A DNA stretch of 25,641 bases from UBA6183 sp046314755. GTDB taxonomy: Bacteria; Bacteroidota; Bacteroidia; UKL13-3. The stretch lies in NCBI GenBank assembly GCA_046314755.1, contig JBKDBG010000065.1, positions 1 to 25,641 on the forward strand. Direction: 5' to 3'. How positions within the stretch are numbered: position 1 is the stretch's first letter; each line of letters starts with the position of its first letter. Below are positions 15,219 to 22,616 of this stretch, one piece after another. Position numbers and translations under genes: made by a program. Under the pieces are notes generated by a model. It searched no databases. It was not told the DNA's origin and worked only from the letters and a program-made list of their open reading frames with translations.

Positions 15219-15719
15219 ATGAAAAAATTATTCTATTTAACAGTGATTGCATTTGCCGTAGCGTGTGGCAACAAAAACAATTCTCAAGCTCCGGCAACCG
15301 ATAGTACACAGGTTGCTCCAACCGTTGATTCATTGGCATTTTTTGGTGATAAAATCACACCTGATAGTGCAATTTCTTTAGAAGAAATGAAAACACAAAT
15401 GGCTGATAAAAAAGAAATGATAACGAAAGTTTCGGCTCCAATTGAGGCTGTTTGTCAAAAGAAAGGTTGTTGGATGGAATTAAAAGCAACTGATGGATCA
15501 ACCATGCGTGTTACGTTTAAAGATTATGGCTTTTTTATGCCGAAAGACGCAAGTGGCAAAACTGCTATTGTTTATGGAGTAGCTAAAGTTGAAGAAACTT
15601 CGGTAGCTGATTTGCAAGAGTATGCTAAAGATGACGGCAAATCGAAAGAAGAAGTTGCCGCCATTAAAGAACCTAAAAAAGAATTGGTATTTGAAGCCAG
15701 TGGTGTGATATTAAAATAA
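15219..15719 (+). CDS. DUF4920 lipoprotein
   Basis: The protein has 166 residues from ATG 15219. A lipoprotein signal (MKKLFYLTVIAFAVAC, lipidated Cys16) is followed by a Asn/Ser/Thr/Pro-rich tether. The DUF4920 domain spans about 39-166: FFGDKIT, KVSAPIEAVCQKKGCWMEL with the C79-x4-C84 pair, then MRVTFKDYGFFMPKD and a C-terminal EASGVILK strand. The cysteine pair and nearby aromatic residues suggest metal binding or redox activity, but the family has no proven function. It is followed after 5 nt by a c-type cytochrome gene, consistent with a shared role in periplasmic redox chemistry. Confidence 0.85.
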   Translation: MKKLFYLTVIAFAVACGNKNNSQAPATDSTQVAPTVDSLAFFGDKITPDSAISLEEMKTQMADKKEMITKVSAPIEAVCQKKGCWMELKATDGSTMRVTFKDYGFFMPKDASGKTAIVYGVAKVEETSVADLQEYAKDDGKSKEEVAAIKEPKKELVFEASGVILK

Positions 15720-15724
15720 AGCAC

Positions 15725-16234
15725 ATGAAGCTGATTCAGTCAAAATTAGTTGTTGTTTTATTGTTGTTCGGTTTCGTGTTGATTTATGCTTGTAGTAATA
15801 CTTCTAATTCAACAGTTACAGGTCTTGATACATTAAAACACCAGCAACATCAAACTTCTTTAGATACTGCAGAAGATTGCGCTAAACCTACCAAATATCC
15901 TAATCAGGATAAGCCAATGGCTTTAATGATGCGACAAATGGCAGATAATGCGCAAAAAATGAAAGATAAACTGGAAAAAGGGGAGCAGATTACGGGAGAA
16001 GAGTTTCCGTTTATTCGTTTTCATTTGGTAGAACCAACCGATCCGAATGTATTGCAACCGCAGTTTTATGAAAATGCAAGGTTGTTTCAGGAGGCTCACA
16101 AAGTCCTAATCAACGGAAAAAAAGGGGAGCAAAAAGAATTATACACAGCTTACATCAATCAGTGTATCAATTGCCATCAAACTTATTGCAGCGGACCATT
16201 AAAGCGAATAAGAAAACTAACCTTAACCCAATAA
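15725..16234 (+). CDS. Lipid-anchored c-type cytochrome with C-terminal heme site
   Basis: The protein has 169 residues. The N-terminal signal is hydrophobic and ends IYAC, making Cys23 a likely lipidation site, although Tyr at -2 is unusual. One heme c motif, C147-I-N-C150-H151, lies near the C-terminus (INQCINCHQTYCSGP), as in class II (c'-like four-helix) cytochromes. A Met-rich helix earlier (MALMMRQMADNAQKM, about 65-79) could supply the sixth ligand. An extra Cys155 is present. The helical remainder is compatible with a small electron carrier or heme sensor. It is 5 nt downstream of the DUF4920 gene and is followed by a terminator. Confidence 0.8.
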   Translation: MKLIQSKLVVVLLLFGFVLIYACSNTSNSTVTGLDTLKHQQHQTSLDTAEDCAKPTKYPNQDKPMALMMRQMADNAQKMKDKLEKGEQITGEEFPFIRFHLVEPTDPNVLQPQFYENARLFQEAHKVLINGKKGEQKELYTAYINQCINCHQTYCSGPLKRIRKLTLTQ

Positions 16235-16235
16235 C

Positions 16236-16272
16236 AAAAAAGTCGGTAACGTTAAACATTACCGACTTTTTT
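16236..16272. terminator. Bidirectional terminator between cytochrome and pdhB genes
   Basis: AGTCGGTAA (16241-16249), a 9-nt loop, TTACCGACT (16259-16267), with an A run before and a T run after. It lies between convergent genes. Confidence 0.87.
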
Positions 16273-16293
16273 TATGTCTATTAATCAAGTGGA

Positions 16294-17271
16294 TTATTTG
16301 TACATCACTTCTTTTACGGTCTTCACAATTTTTTCTACGCTAGGTAAAAACGCTTGTACCAAAGTTGGAGCATATCCTAATGGGGTATCAGCAGTTGTAA
16401 TCCTGCGAATTGGTGCATCAAGATAATCAAATGCATTTTTTTGTACCATGTAACTGATTTCACTGCTGATGCTGGCTAAAGGCCAAGCTTCTTCAAGAAT
16501 CACTAATCTGTTGGTCTTCTTAACGGATGCTATCACGGTATCATAATCAATTGGGCGAACCGTGCGTAAATCAACAATTTCAACTTCAATACCGTCCTTT
16601 GCTAATTCTTCTGCTGCTGCGTAAGCAACTTTAATAATTTTACCAAAGCTAACTATGGTTACATGCTCACCTGTTCTTTTAATATCAGCTTTGCCTATAG
16701 GTAAGTAATATTCTTCTTCTGGAACCTCTCCTTTGTCGCCATACATTTGTTCACTTTCCATAAAAATAACAGGGTCGTTATCTAAAATGGCTGTTTTTAG
16801 CAAACCTTTTGCATCATAAGGATTTGATGGAACTACCACTTTTAAACCAGGGCAGTTTGCATACCAGTTTTCAAATGCTTGAGAATGTTGCGCACCTAGC
16901 TGGCCTGCGGAACCGGTTGGTCCTCTAAATACCATTGGAATATTGAATTGACCACCGCTCATTTGATACATTTTCGCAGCAGCATTGATTACTTGGTCAA
17001 TAGCTACCAACGAAAAGTTAAATGTCATAAACTCAACAATGGGTCTCAATCCATTCATGGCAGCACCAACACCAATTCCTGCAAAACCAAGTTCGGCAAT
17101 TGGCGTGTCAATCACACGTTTTTCACCAAACTCATCCAACATACCTTGGCTTACTTTATAAGCTCCGTTATATTCGGCAACTTCTTCTCCTAATAATAAA
17201 ATGTTCGGATCCTTGCGCATTTCTTCGCTCATGGCTTCGCGTAAGGCTTCTCTAAACTGAATAACTCTCAT
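16294..17271 (-). CDS. pdhB: Pyruvate dehydrogenase E1 component, beta subunit
   Basis: The protein has 325 residues, standard for E1 beta. With the alpha subunit it decarboxylates pyruvate and transfers the acetyl group to the lipoyl domains of E2. Recognisable features are the N-terminal REALREAMSEEM, GEEVAEYNGAYKVSQG, the TPP-activating Glu in DTPIAELGF (E60), the FRGPTGSAGQLGAQHSQ loop (H129), PSNPYDAKGLL, and the C-terminal transketolase-like domain with DLRTVRPIDYDTV and EEAWPLASISSEI. No E1 alpha or E2 gene is adjacent; the complex must be completed from elsewhere on the chromosome. A very good promoter sits just upstream. Confidence 0.95.
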   Translation of the reverse strand: MRVIQFREALREAMSEEMRKDPNILLLGEEVAEYNGAYKVSQGMLDEFGEKRVIDTPIAELGFAGIGVGAAMNGLRPIVEFMTFNFSLVAIDQVINAAAKMYQMSGGQFNIPMVFRGPTGSAGQLGAQHSQAFENWYANCPGLKVVVPSNPYDAKGLLKTAILDNDPVIFMESEQMYGDKGEVPEEEYYLPIGKADIKRTGEHVTIVSFGKIIKVAYAAAEELAKDGIEVEIVDLRTVRPIDYDTVIASVKKTNRLVILEEAWPLASISSEISYMVQKNAFDYLDAPIRRITTADTPLGYAPTLVQAFLPSVEKIVKTVKEVMYK

Positions 17272-17289
17272 TTTTTAAAAAGTTTTGTG

Positions 17290-17318
17290 CAAAAATAGAA
17301 GCTTTATTCAGCTTTCAA
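17290..17318 (-). promoter_or_regulatory. Promoter of pdhB, TTG-N18-TATTTTTG
   Basis: On the minus strand TTG (complement of 17316-17318) and TATTTTTG (complement of 17290-17297) are separated by 18 nt. The box ends 18 nt before the pdhB start, predicting a short leader of about 10-14 nt. Confidence 0.72.
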
Positions 17319-17402
17319 AGTTGAATAAGTGATTGGCCTATAAAAAATAATGTAATAAAAACGCTGCATCGCTTTCCGTCTTGTAAATGAACGAGTTAAG
17401 CC

Positions 17403-18095
17403 TTAGTTGTTCGGGAAATTTAAAGTGACAATAAATGTTCCGTTGTTTGCAGTGATATCAAGTTTTATTTTTTGTGATGAGCACAATAAATGCATCACCC
17501 AAATCCCGGCATGATCAGGCATTTGTAAGATATCTACCTTGCTTGTTTTGAGATTTTGGATGTAAGTTAAGGTTTCATTAGAAACTTTTTCCTGAAAAGG
17601 ATTGCTAAAGATTACGCTCGAACTTGTTTTTGTTTTTTTGAATTGAACTGTAACCAATTCAATGGGTGTTGTAAATTCAACAATATTAAGAAGGATATTT
17701 TTAATGATGTTTTGCAGCATAACCTTATCTGCATTAACCATCAAACTTTCTGAACCTTCTTGCAATTCAATTTCTAATTCTTGTTTGGTAATTTCACTGT
17801 TAAAGTAACTAAGATCCTCTTTAACAATTTCATTTAAATTCATGTGCTGAATGATGGGATGCACATTATTGGTATATGATTTTAACCACCATGATAAATT
17901 CTCACTTCTTAACAATGCTTTTTTGGAAAGCTGATGAATGATTTGAACGTAATTTTTTACATCCTCTGCATGCAGCTTTTCAAAATGGTGGTTTAACAAA
18001 TCAGAAAATCCAATTATACCGTTAAACGGATTACGAATATGGTGGGTTAAACGTGAGAGCAGTTGTTTATCAATGCCGGGTTGATCAGGGGTCAT
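17403..18095 (-). CDS. Small soluble histidine-kinase-like protein with degenerate ATPase domain
   Basis: The protein has 230 residues from ATG 18095 (an in-frame TTG at 18101 is less likely). No sensor, membrane or PAS domain is present. Residues about 8-75 form a HisKA-like helical hairpin with LTHHIRNPFNGIIGF; H18 is the expected phospho-accepting His, but the acidic residue that normally follows is His19. The C-terminal half resembles a HATPase domain: the N-box NILLNIVEFT keeps N137, but the DxGxG segment is replaced by FSNPF (163-167), while AGIWVMHLL and NNGTFIVTLNFP match later strands. It probably binds ATP poorly and may act as a phosphotransferase like Spo0B. It lies 7 nt downstream of a LytTR regulator gene, an evident operon. 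Confidence 0.78.
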   Translation of the reverse strand: MTPDQPGIDKQLLSRLTHHIRNPFNGIIGFSDLLNHHFEKLHAEDVKNYVQIIHQLSKKALLRSENLSWWLKSYTNNVHPIIQHMNLNEIVKEDLSYFNSEITKQELEIELQEGSESLMVNADKVMLQNIIKNILLNIVEFTTPIELVTVQFKKTKTSSSVIFSNPFQEKVSNETLTYIQNLKTSKVDILQMPDHAGIWVMHLLCSSQKIKLDITANNGTFIVTLNFPNN

Positions 18096-18102
18096 AAACA
18101 AA

Positions 18103-18873
18103 TTAAATAGTTGAAGTGAGTTTAAATTTGTTTTTGATAATAGAGAAGTAGTTTCTGCTCACTTCAAAAGGTTTTTGCACGCCCTTTAAATATAAAATTC
18201 CGGTATCGTAAGTGCCTTTTTCAATTTTAATTACATTGTGCAAGTTTACAATGGTTGAGCGATGCACCCTAAAAAAATCGTCAATCGGTAATTTGTCTTC
18301 CCAAAGTTTAATGAGGCCGTAAGTGGTAAAGGAACTTCCATCGTTTAATGCAACATAGGTGTAATTACCCTTGGCTTCAATGAAGTTAATGTCCTTAATC
18401 TTGATGAATTTCATTTCATTGTCAATATTCATCAATACCATATTGTCAATGTTAAAGCGACCTGTAGTTTTTGATAATTTTAATTCATCATCAAACTCAT
18501 CACTCTTGCTTTCAAAAATATTTAAACGGCTTAATGCTTTTTTTAATCGATCGAAACTAATGGGCTTAACAATGTAGTCAATGGTATTAAATTCAAATGC
18601 TTTAACTGCAAAATCAGGGAAAGCTGTGATAAATAAAATACGCGTTTTAGGCCCAACATATTTTATTAAATCTAAACCGTTTGCACCTTTGAGGTCAATA
18701 TCCATAAAAAGTAAGTCAACTTGGTTATTTGATTTAATCAGCGTTTCTGCATCCGAAAAGTTTGATGCCTCACCTACCACTTTTATGTAACTAAAGTCTT
18801 TTAAAAACTCCTTTAAAAGTGTAATCGATGCCGAATCGTCTTCAATTATAAGGGCATTAATGATGTTTGACAT
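18103..18873 (-). CDS. LytTR-family response regulator (paralogue 1)
   Basis: The protein has 256 residues. The receiver domain (1-118) has the acidic pocket E11-D12-D13, phospho-acceptor D58 (LLFMDIDL), T83 (FITA) and K103 (VKPIS). The LytTR DNA-binding domain (about 147-256) shows INFIEAKGNYTYV, FFRVHRSTIVNL and KPFEVSRNYF. It is closely related to the regulator at 19867-20607: the two share near-identical HRSTIVNL and SRNYF segments. Such regulators usually pair with LytS-type membrane kinases, but none is nearby. Instead the kinase-like gene follows 7 nt downstream, the likely partner. No TAnnTTTG box was found upstream. Confidence 0.92.
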   Translation of the reverse strand: MSNIINALIIEDDSASITLLKEFLKDFSYIKVVGEASNFSDAETLIKSNNQVDLLFMDIDLKGANGLDLIKYVGPKTRILFITAFPDFAVKAFEFNTIDYIVKPISFDRLKKALSRLNIFESKSDEFDDELKLSKTTGRFNIDNMVLMNIDNEMKFIKIKDINFIEAKGNYTYVALNDGSSFTTYGLIKLWEDKLPIDDFFRVHRSTIVNLHNVIKIEKGTYDTGILYLKGVQKPFEVSRNYFSIIKNKFKLTSTI

Positions 18874-18983
18874 AGTTCGCTAAATCTTAATAAATGCATT
18901 CAATGGTGGTACTCACAAACTCAAAATTCTAAACAAATAAACATAAAATAAAGCACATATTTGCAGGTAATTAAAAATTCTTT

Positions 18984-19865
18984 ATGCAACAATTTACTGC
19001 ATCTAATTGGAAGTCTTACGAATTACTTGATTGTGGTGATTTAGAGAAACTTGAACGCTTTGGTTCTTTGGTTTTAAGACGTCCTGAACCACAGGCATTG
19101 TGGAGTAAACAGTGGTCGGAACAACAATGGCAGCAAGCGGCTCACATTACCTTTAAGCAAAAAAGTAGCCACTCGGGTATGTGGAATAAAAGCAAGGCAA
19201 GTTTTCCTGAAAAATGGAATATTGATTATGCGCACAACGGATTGAACCTAACATTTAATTTGTCACTCACCTCCTTTAAGCACGTAGGCTTATTTCCTGA
19301 GCAAGCATTAAATTGGGATTTTATATTTGAAAAAACTAAAAAGTTAGCACTCACTCAAACGCCAAGGGTACTTAATCTTTTTGCATATACGGGTGGAGCG
19401 TCACTTGCGGCAAAAGCTGCCGGTGCCGATGTTACTCATGTTGACAGTGTGAAGCAGGTAATTTCGTGGAGTAAAGAAAACATGGAATCATCGGGTTTGC
19501 ATGACATTAGATGGGTGGTTGAAGATGCATTGAAATTTGTTAAGCGTGAAGTAAAACGCGGTAAAAAATACCATGGCATTATTTTAGATCCTCCCGCTTA
19601 TGGCATTGGAGCCAACGGTGAAAGATGGAAACTGGAAGACTCCATCAATGAAATCTTAAAGGACATCAGCAGTTTGTTGGAGCCTCAACATTTTTTGGTA
19701 CTCAATGTGTATTCCATGGGTTTAAGCCCGCTTATTCTTGAAAACCTGATACAAACCAACTTTAACCATATAAAACAATTAGATTTAGGGGAGGTATATC
19801 TTCCTGCAAAATCAGGGGTGAAGTTGCCTTTGGGTATACTTGCCAGAATAAATAATGTAGATTAA
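18984..19865 (+). CDS. Class I SAM-dependent methyltransferase, RlmI-like
   Basis: The protein has 293 residues. The C-terminal two-thirds is a Rossmann methyltransferase: motif I NLFAYTGGASLAAKAAGADV (about 132-151), an acidic residue at the end of strand 2 (VDSVKQV), and motif IV DPPAYGIG. Upstream sequence (HVGLFPEQALNWDFI) matches the COG1092-type family that includes the 23S rRNA m5C methyltransferase RlmI. The PUA domain of RlmI is absent, so the substrate is uncertain, though rRNA is most likely. A weak promoter-like CATATTTG (18956-18963) precedes the gene. It lies between two LytTR regulator genes, and its stop is 1 nt from that of the convergent one. Confidence 0.85.
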   Translation: MQQFTASNWKSYELLDCGDLEKLERFGSLVLRRPEPQALWSKQWSEQQWQQAAHITFKQKSSHSGMWNKSKASFPEKWNIDYAHNGLNLTFNLSLTSFKHVGLFPEQALNWDFIFEKTKKLALTQTPRVLNLFAYTGGASLAAKAAGADVTHVDSVKQVISWSKENMESSGLHDIRWVVEDALKFVKREVKRGKKYHGIILDPPAYGIGANGERWKLEDSINEILKDISSLLEPQHFLVLNVYSMGLSPLILENLIQTNFNHIKQLDLGEVYLPAKSGVKLPLGILARINNVD

Positions 19866-19866
19866 C

Positions 19867-20607
19867 CTACATTTTGTATTTTTTCTTGATTTGGAAAAAG
19901 TAGTTTCTGCTTATTTCAAATGGTTTGTCAATACCGTTGAGGTATAATCTTCCTGTATCATTCGCCCATTTTTCAATTTTTGTTACGCTGAGTAAGTTTA
20001 CAATGGTTGAGCGATGAATTTGAATGAACATATCTTCGGGAAGTTTATTCATCCAGTTTTTAATGGAGTTGTAGGTTACGCTTAATTTACCGTCATTTAA
20101 ATACACTTTGGTGTAATTTCCGTAAGCTTCAATATACTTAATGTCTTTGATGCGAACAAAACTCATTTTATTATCAAAGCTCAATAAAATAATATGTTCG
20201 GCAGTGAATTTACCTGCTTGTTCATCAGCAAAACCAGTGCTTCCGTCCCATTGATTTGTTACCTTTTCAATGGCTTTACTTAAACGTTCAAGGCTGATGG
20301 GTTTCAACAAATAATCAACCACGTTCAATTCAAATGCTTTAATGGCATAATTGGTATGAGAGGTAATAAAAATTACCATTGGGTTGTAGTCAAGGGTTTT
20401 TAATAAATCAATTGATGTTAACCCATTCAAATCTATATCCAAAAAAAGTAAGTCGGGCTTTTCTTCGGATATGAAGTTTTTGGCTTCTTCGTATTCTGAA
20501 GCTTCACCAATAATCTCAATTTTTTCAAATGAACCAAGCAGTTTCTTGAGCACAACACGCATGCTTTCCACATCATCGATAATAACCGCTCTTATTACAT
20601 CTTTCAT
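19867..20607 (-). CDS. LytTR-family response regulator (paralogue 2)
   Basis: The protein has 246 residues from ATG 20607; a longer reading to 20670 is rejected because the receiver starts MKDVIRAVIIDD right at this ATG. The receiver domain has D11-D12, phospho-acceptor D57 (LLFLDIDL), T/S at the FITSH position and a Lys in LKPIS. The LytTR domain contains IKYIEAYGNYTKV, QIHRSTIVNL and KPFEISRNYFFQIKKKYKM. It matches paralogue 1 along its whole length, indicating duplication, with the methyltransferase gene now between them. No kinase gene is attached to this copy. Upstream lies a 357-nt gene-free region. Confidence 0.92.
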   Translation of the reverse strand: MKDVIRAVIIDDVESMRVVLKKLLGSFEKIEIIGEASEYEEAKNFISEEKPDLLFLDIDLNGLTSIDLLKTLDYNPMVIFITSHTNYAIKAFELNVVDYLLKPISLERLSKAIEKVTNQWDGSTGFADEQAGKFTAEHIILLSFDNKMSFVRIKDIKYIEAYGNYTKVYLNDGKLSVTYNSIKNWMNKLPEDMFIQIHRSTIVNLLSVTKIEKWANDTGRLYLNGIDKPFEISRNYFFQIKKKYKM

Positions 20608-20964
20608 GTATCTTTCAATCAATTTAGTTAGGGGGTGTAACCAAACTGTTAGAGTTTGATTGCGTTGCAATATAAAATTATTTGATAAAAAACTACAGTA
20701 CTCCCCTTGGCAGGTTTTGAACCTGAATTACTACTTTAGTGTGGATAAGAACAAGCCGGCATAACCTCTGAACATTCTTTATTACAAACTGTTCATCAAG
20801 TTTTGTTTGATTTGAAAAATATTTATCAAACTATTTTGATGAAATTAGTTCTTAGCATCTGAAAATCAGTGGAGCTGAAATTTTTGAAAGGACTTGTCCT
20901 ACAACAATCCATACCAAAAATCTGCTGCTAATAGGAAAGGGAGGCGGTTGCTTTTTTGAGCAGT
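20608..20964. other. Gene-free region upstream of LytTR paralogue 2 and downstream of lysS
   Basis: No convincing ORF, RNA gene or promoter consensus is visible in these 357 nt. There are two short hairpins: CAGGTT-TTG-AACCTG (20711-20725) and AGGAC-TT-GTCCT (20889-20900). The 9-mer CAAACTGTT occurs at 20642-20650 and again at 20785-20793. The lysS stop is at the right edge and no terminator with a clear T run was recognised for it. Confidence 0.5.
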
Positions 20965-22512
20965 TTATTCTTGCTCTTTTTGCTCTTGCTCAACAACTGT
21001 TTTTTCCGGACGCATTTGTGGGAAGAACAACACATCTTGTATCGAAGGATTGTTGGTCATAATCATCACCAAACGATCAATGCCAATACCAATACCTGCA
21101 GTGGGTGGCATTGCATATTCCAAGGATCTTAAAAAGTCATGATCAATAAACATGGCCTCATCATCTCCTCTTTCCATTAACCGCATTTGCTCTTCAAATC
21201 GAGATCTTTGGTCAATTGGATCGTTCAACTCCGAATAGGCATTGGCCAATTCTTTGCCATTTATCATCAATTCAAAACGTTCAACCAATCCGGCTTTTGA
21301 GCGATGTTTTTTCGTGAGTGGGCTCATTTCAACCGGATAATCTGTAATAAAGGTAGGCTGGATAAATTGATGTTCGCACTTTTCACTGAATATTTCATCA
21401 ATTAATTTGCCTTTGCCCATGGATGCATCTACGTCAATATGCAATTGTTTGCACACATTGCGCAAGCCTTGTTCATCCATTTGGCTAATGTCAATTCCGG
21501 TGTATTCTTTAATGGCATCAAACATGGTAATTCGTTTAAAAGGTCTTTTAAAATCAATCACCTTATCGCCAACCGTAACCTCAGTACCTCCGTGCAACTC
21601 AATGGCAATTTTTTCCATGAGTTCTTCGGTTAAATCCATCATCCAATTGTAATCTTTGTAAGCCACGTAAAGCTCCATCACTGTAAATTCAGGATTGTGT
21701 GTGCGATCCATCCCTTCGTTTCTGAAGTTACGGGAGAATTCATATACCCCATCAAACCCGCCAACAATCAAACGTTTTAAGTAAAGCTCATTGGCAATAC
21801 GCAAATACATCGGAATATCTAAAGTATTATGGTGGGTAATAAACGGACGCGCAGCTGCTCCACCCGGAATGGCTTGTAAAACCGGAGTTTCAACCTCCAA
21901 ATATCCTTTTTGGTTGTAAAAATCACGGATGGCATTCATTAATTGAGTCCGTTTTACAAACGTGTCTTTAACATGAGGATTAATAATTAAATCAACATAA
22001 CGTTGGCGATAACGAAACTCAGGATCAGTAACGGCATCAAAAAACTCCCCATCTTTTTCTTTTACAATGGGTAAGGGTTTTAATGATTTTGAAAGCAAGG
22101 TAAACTCTTGCGCATGAATGGTGGTTTCTCCGGTTTGGGTAGTAAACACATATCCTTTAATACCAATGATATCACCGATATCAAGCAATTTTTTAAATAC
22201 TTGGTTGTACAAGGTTTTATCTTCACCCGTACAAATATCATCACGTCTTACATACACTTGTATTTTAGCCGTAGCATCTTGAATAACGGCAAAACAAGCC
22301 TTACCCATATCACGCACACTCATTACCCTTCCCGCAATGCTTACATTTTTATACTCAATTTTTTGGTTCGGGTAATTTTCTAAAATTTCCTTAGCCGATG
22401 CATTTATCTCATAAGTAGGTGCCGGATACGGATCAATGCCTAACTTTTCTATTTCTGCAAGTTTATTCCTGCGCAATAATTCCTGTTCACTTAAGTGTTG
22501 TGTATGGCTCAT
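20965..22512 (-). CDS. lysS: Lysyl-tRNA synthetase, class II
   Basis: The protein has 515 residues. It charges tRNA-Lys with lysine. The N-terminal OB-fold anticodon-binding domain covers about 55-145 (VSIAGRVMSVRDMGK, IQVYVRRDD). The class II catalytic domain follows: motif 1 around FYNQKGYLEVETPVLQ, GGAAARPFITHHN, motif 2 FRNEGMDRTHNPEFTVME, and motif 3 GIGIGIDRLVMIMTN near the C-terminus. All three motifs are intact. A short Glu/Gln-rich tail ends the protein. It is divergent from rlmN (104 nt between start codons), and each gene has its own TAnnTTTG box. Confidence 0.97.
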   Translation of the reverse strand: MSHTQHLSEQELLRRNKLAEIEKLGIDPYPAPTYEINASAKEILENYPNQKIEYKNVSIAGRVMSVRDMGKACFAVIQDATAKIQVYVRRDDICTGEDKTLYNQVFKKLLDIGDIIGIKGYVFTTQTGETTIHAQEFTLLSKSLKPLPIVKEKDGEFFDAVTDPEFRYRQRYVDLIINPHVKDTFVKRTQLMNAIRDFYNQKGYLEVETPVLQAIPGGAAARPFITHHNTLDIPMYLRIANELYLKRLIVGGFDGVYEFSRNFRNEGMDRTHNPEFTVMELYVAYKDYNWMMDLTEELMEKIAIELHGGTEVTVGDKVIDFKRPFKRITMFDAIKEYTGIDISQMDEQGLRNVCKQLHIDVDASMGKGKLIDEIFSEKCEHQFIQPTFITDYPVEMSPLTKKHRSKAGLVERFELMINGKELANAYSELNDPIDQRSRFEEQMRLMERGDDEAMFIDHDFLRSLEYAMPPTAGIGIGIDRLVMIMTNNPSIQDVLFFPQMRPEKTVVEQEQKEQE

Positions 22513-22540
22513 GTTGAGTATAAATATGTTGAATGAGGCG

Positions 22541-22548
22541 CAAAAATA
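22541..22548 (-). promoter_or_regulatory. -7 promoter box (TATTTTTG) of lysS
   Basis: The reverse complement of CAAAAATA matches TAnnTTTG, 28 nt upstream of the lysS start. The nearest upstream TTG is only 13 nt away, outside the expected spacing. Confidence 0.5.
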
Positions 22549-22602
22549 ATAAAAGCAGGTTCAAAATGTGTTTATGGCCTAAATAATCCGTAATTATAAT
22601 TT

Positions 22603-22610
22603 TATCTTTG
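22603..22610 (+). promoter_or_regulatory. -7 promoter box (TATCTTTG) of rlmN
   Basis: An exact TAnnTTTG match whose last base is only 6 nt before the ATG at 22617. If real, transcription would start at or next to the start codon. No TTG is found at the expected upstream distance. Confidence 0.5.
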
Positions 22611-22616
22611 CATGGC

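Noticed and set aside
20608..20670. N-terminal extension of LytTR paralogue 2
   Set aside because: The receiver domain starts directly at the ATG at 20607 and the extra residues have no counterpart in paralogue 1.
20700..20780. tRNA-like T-arm on the minus strand (CAGG-TTCAAAA-CCTG)
   Set aside because: No matching acceptor stem, anticodon arm or D arm could be found at the right distance; the resemblance is probably chance.
20642..20793. Repeated 9-mer CAAACTGTT as a LytTR-type binding site
   Set aside because: The copies are 143 nt apart, not the roughly 10-13 nt spacing of LytTR direct repeats, and they do not fit the consensus I know.
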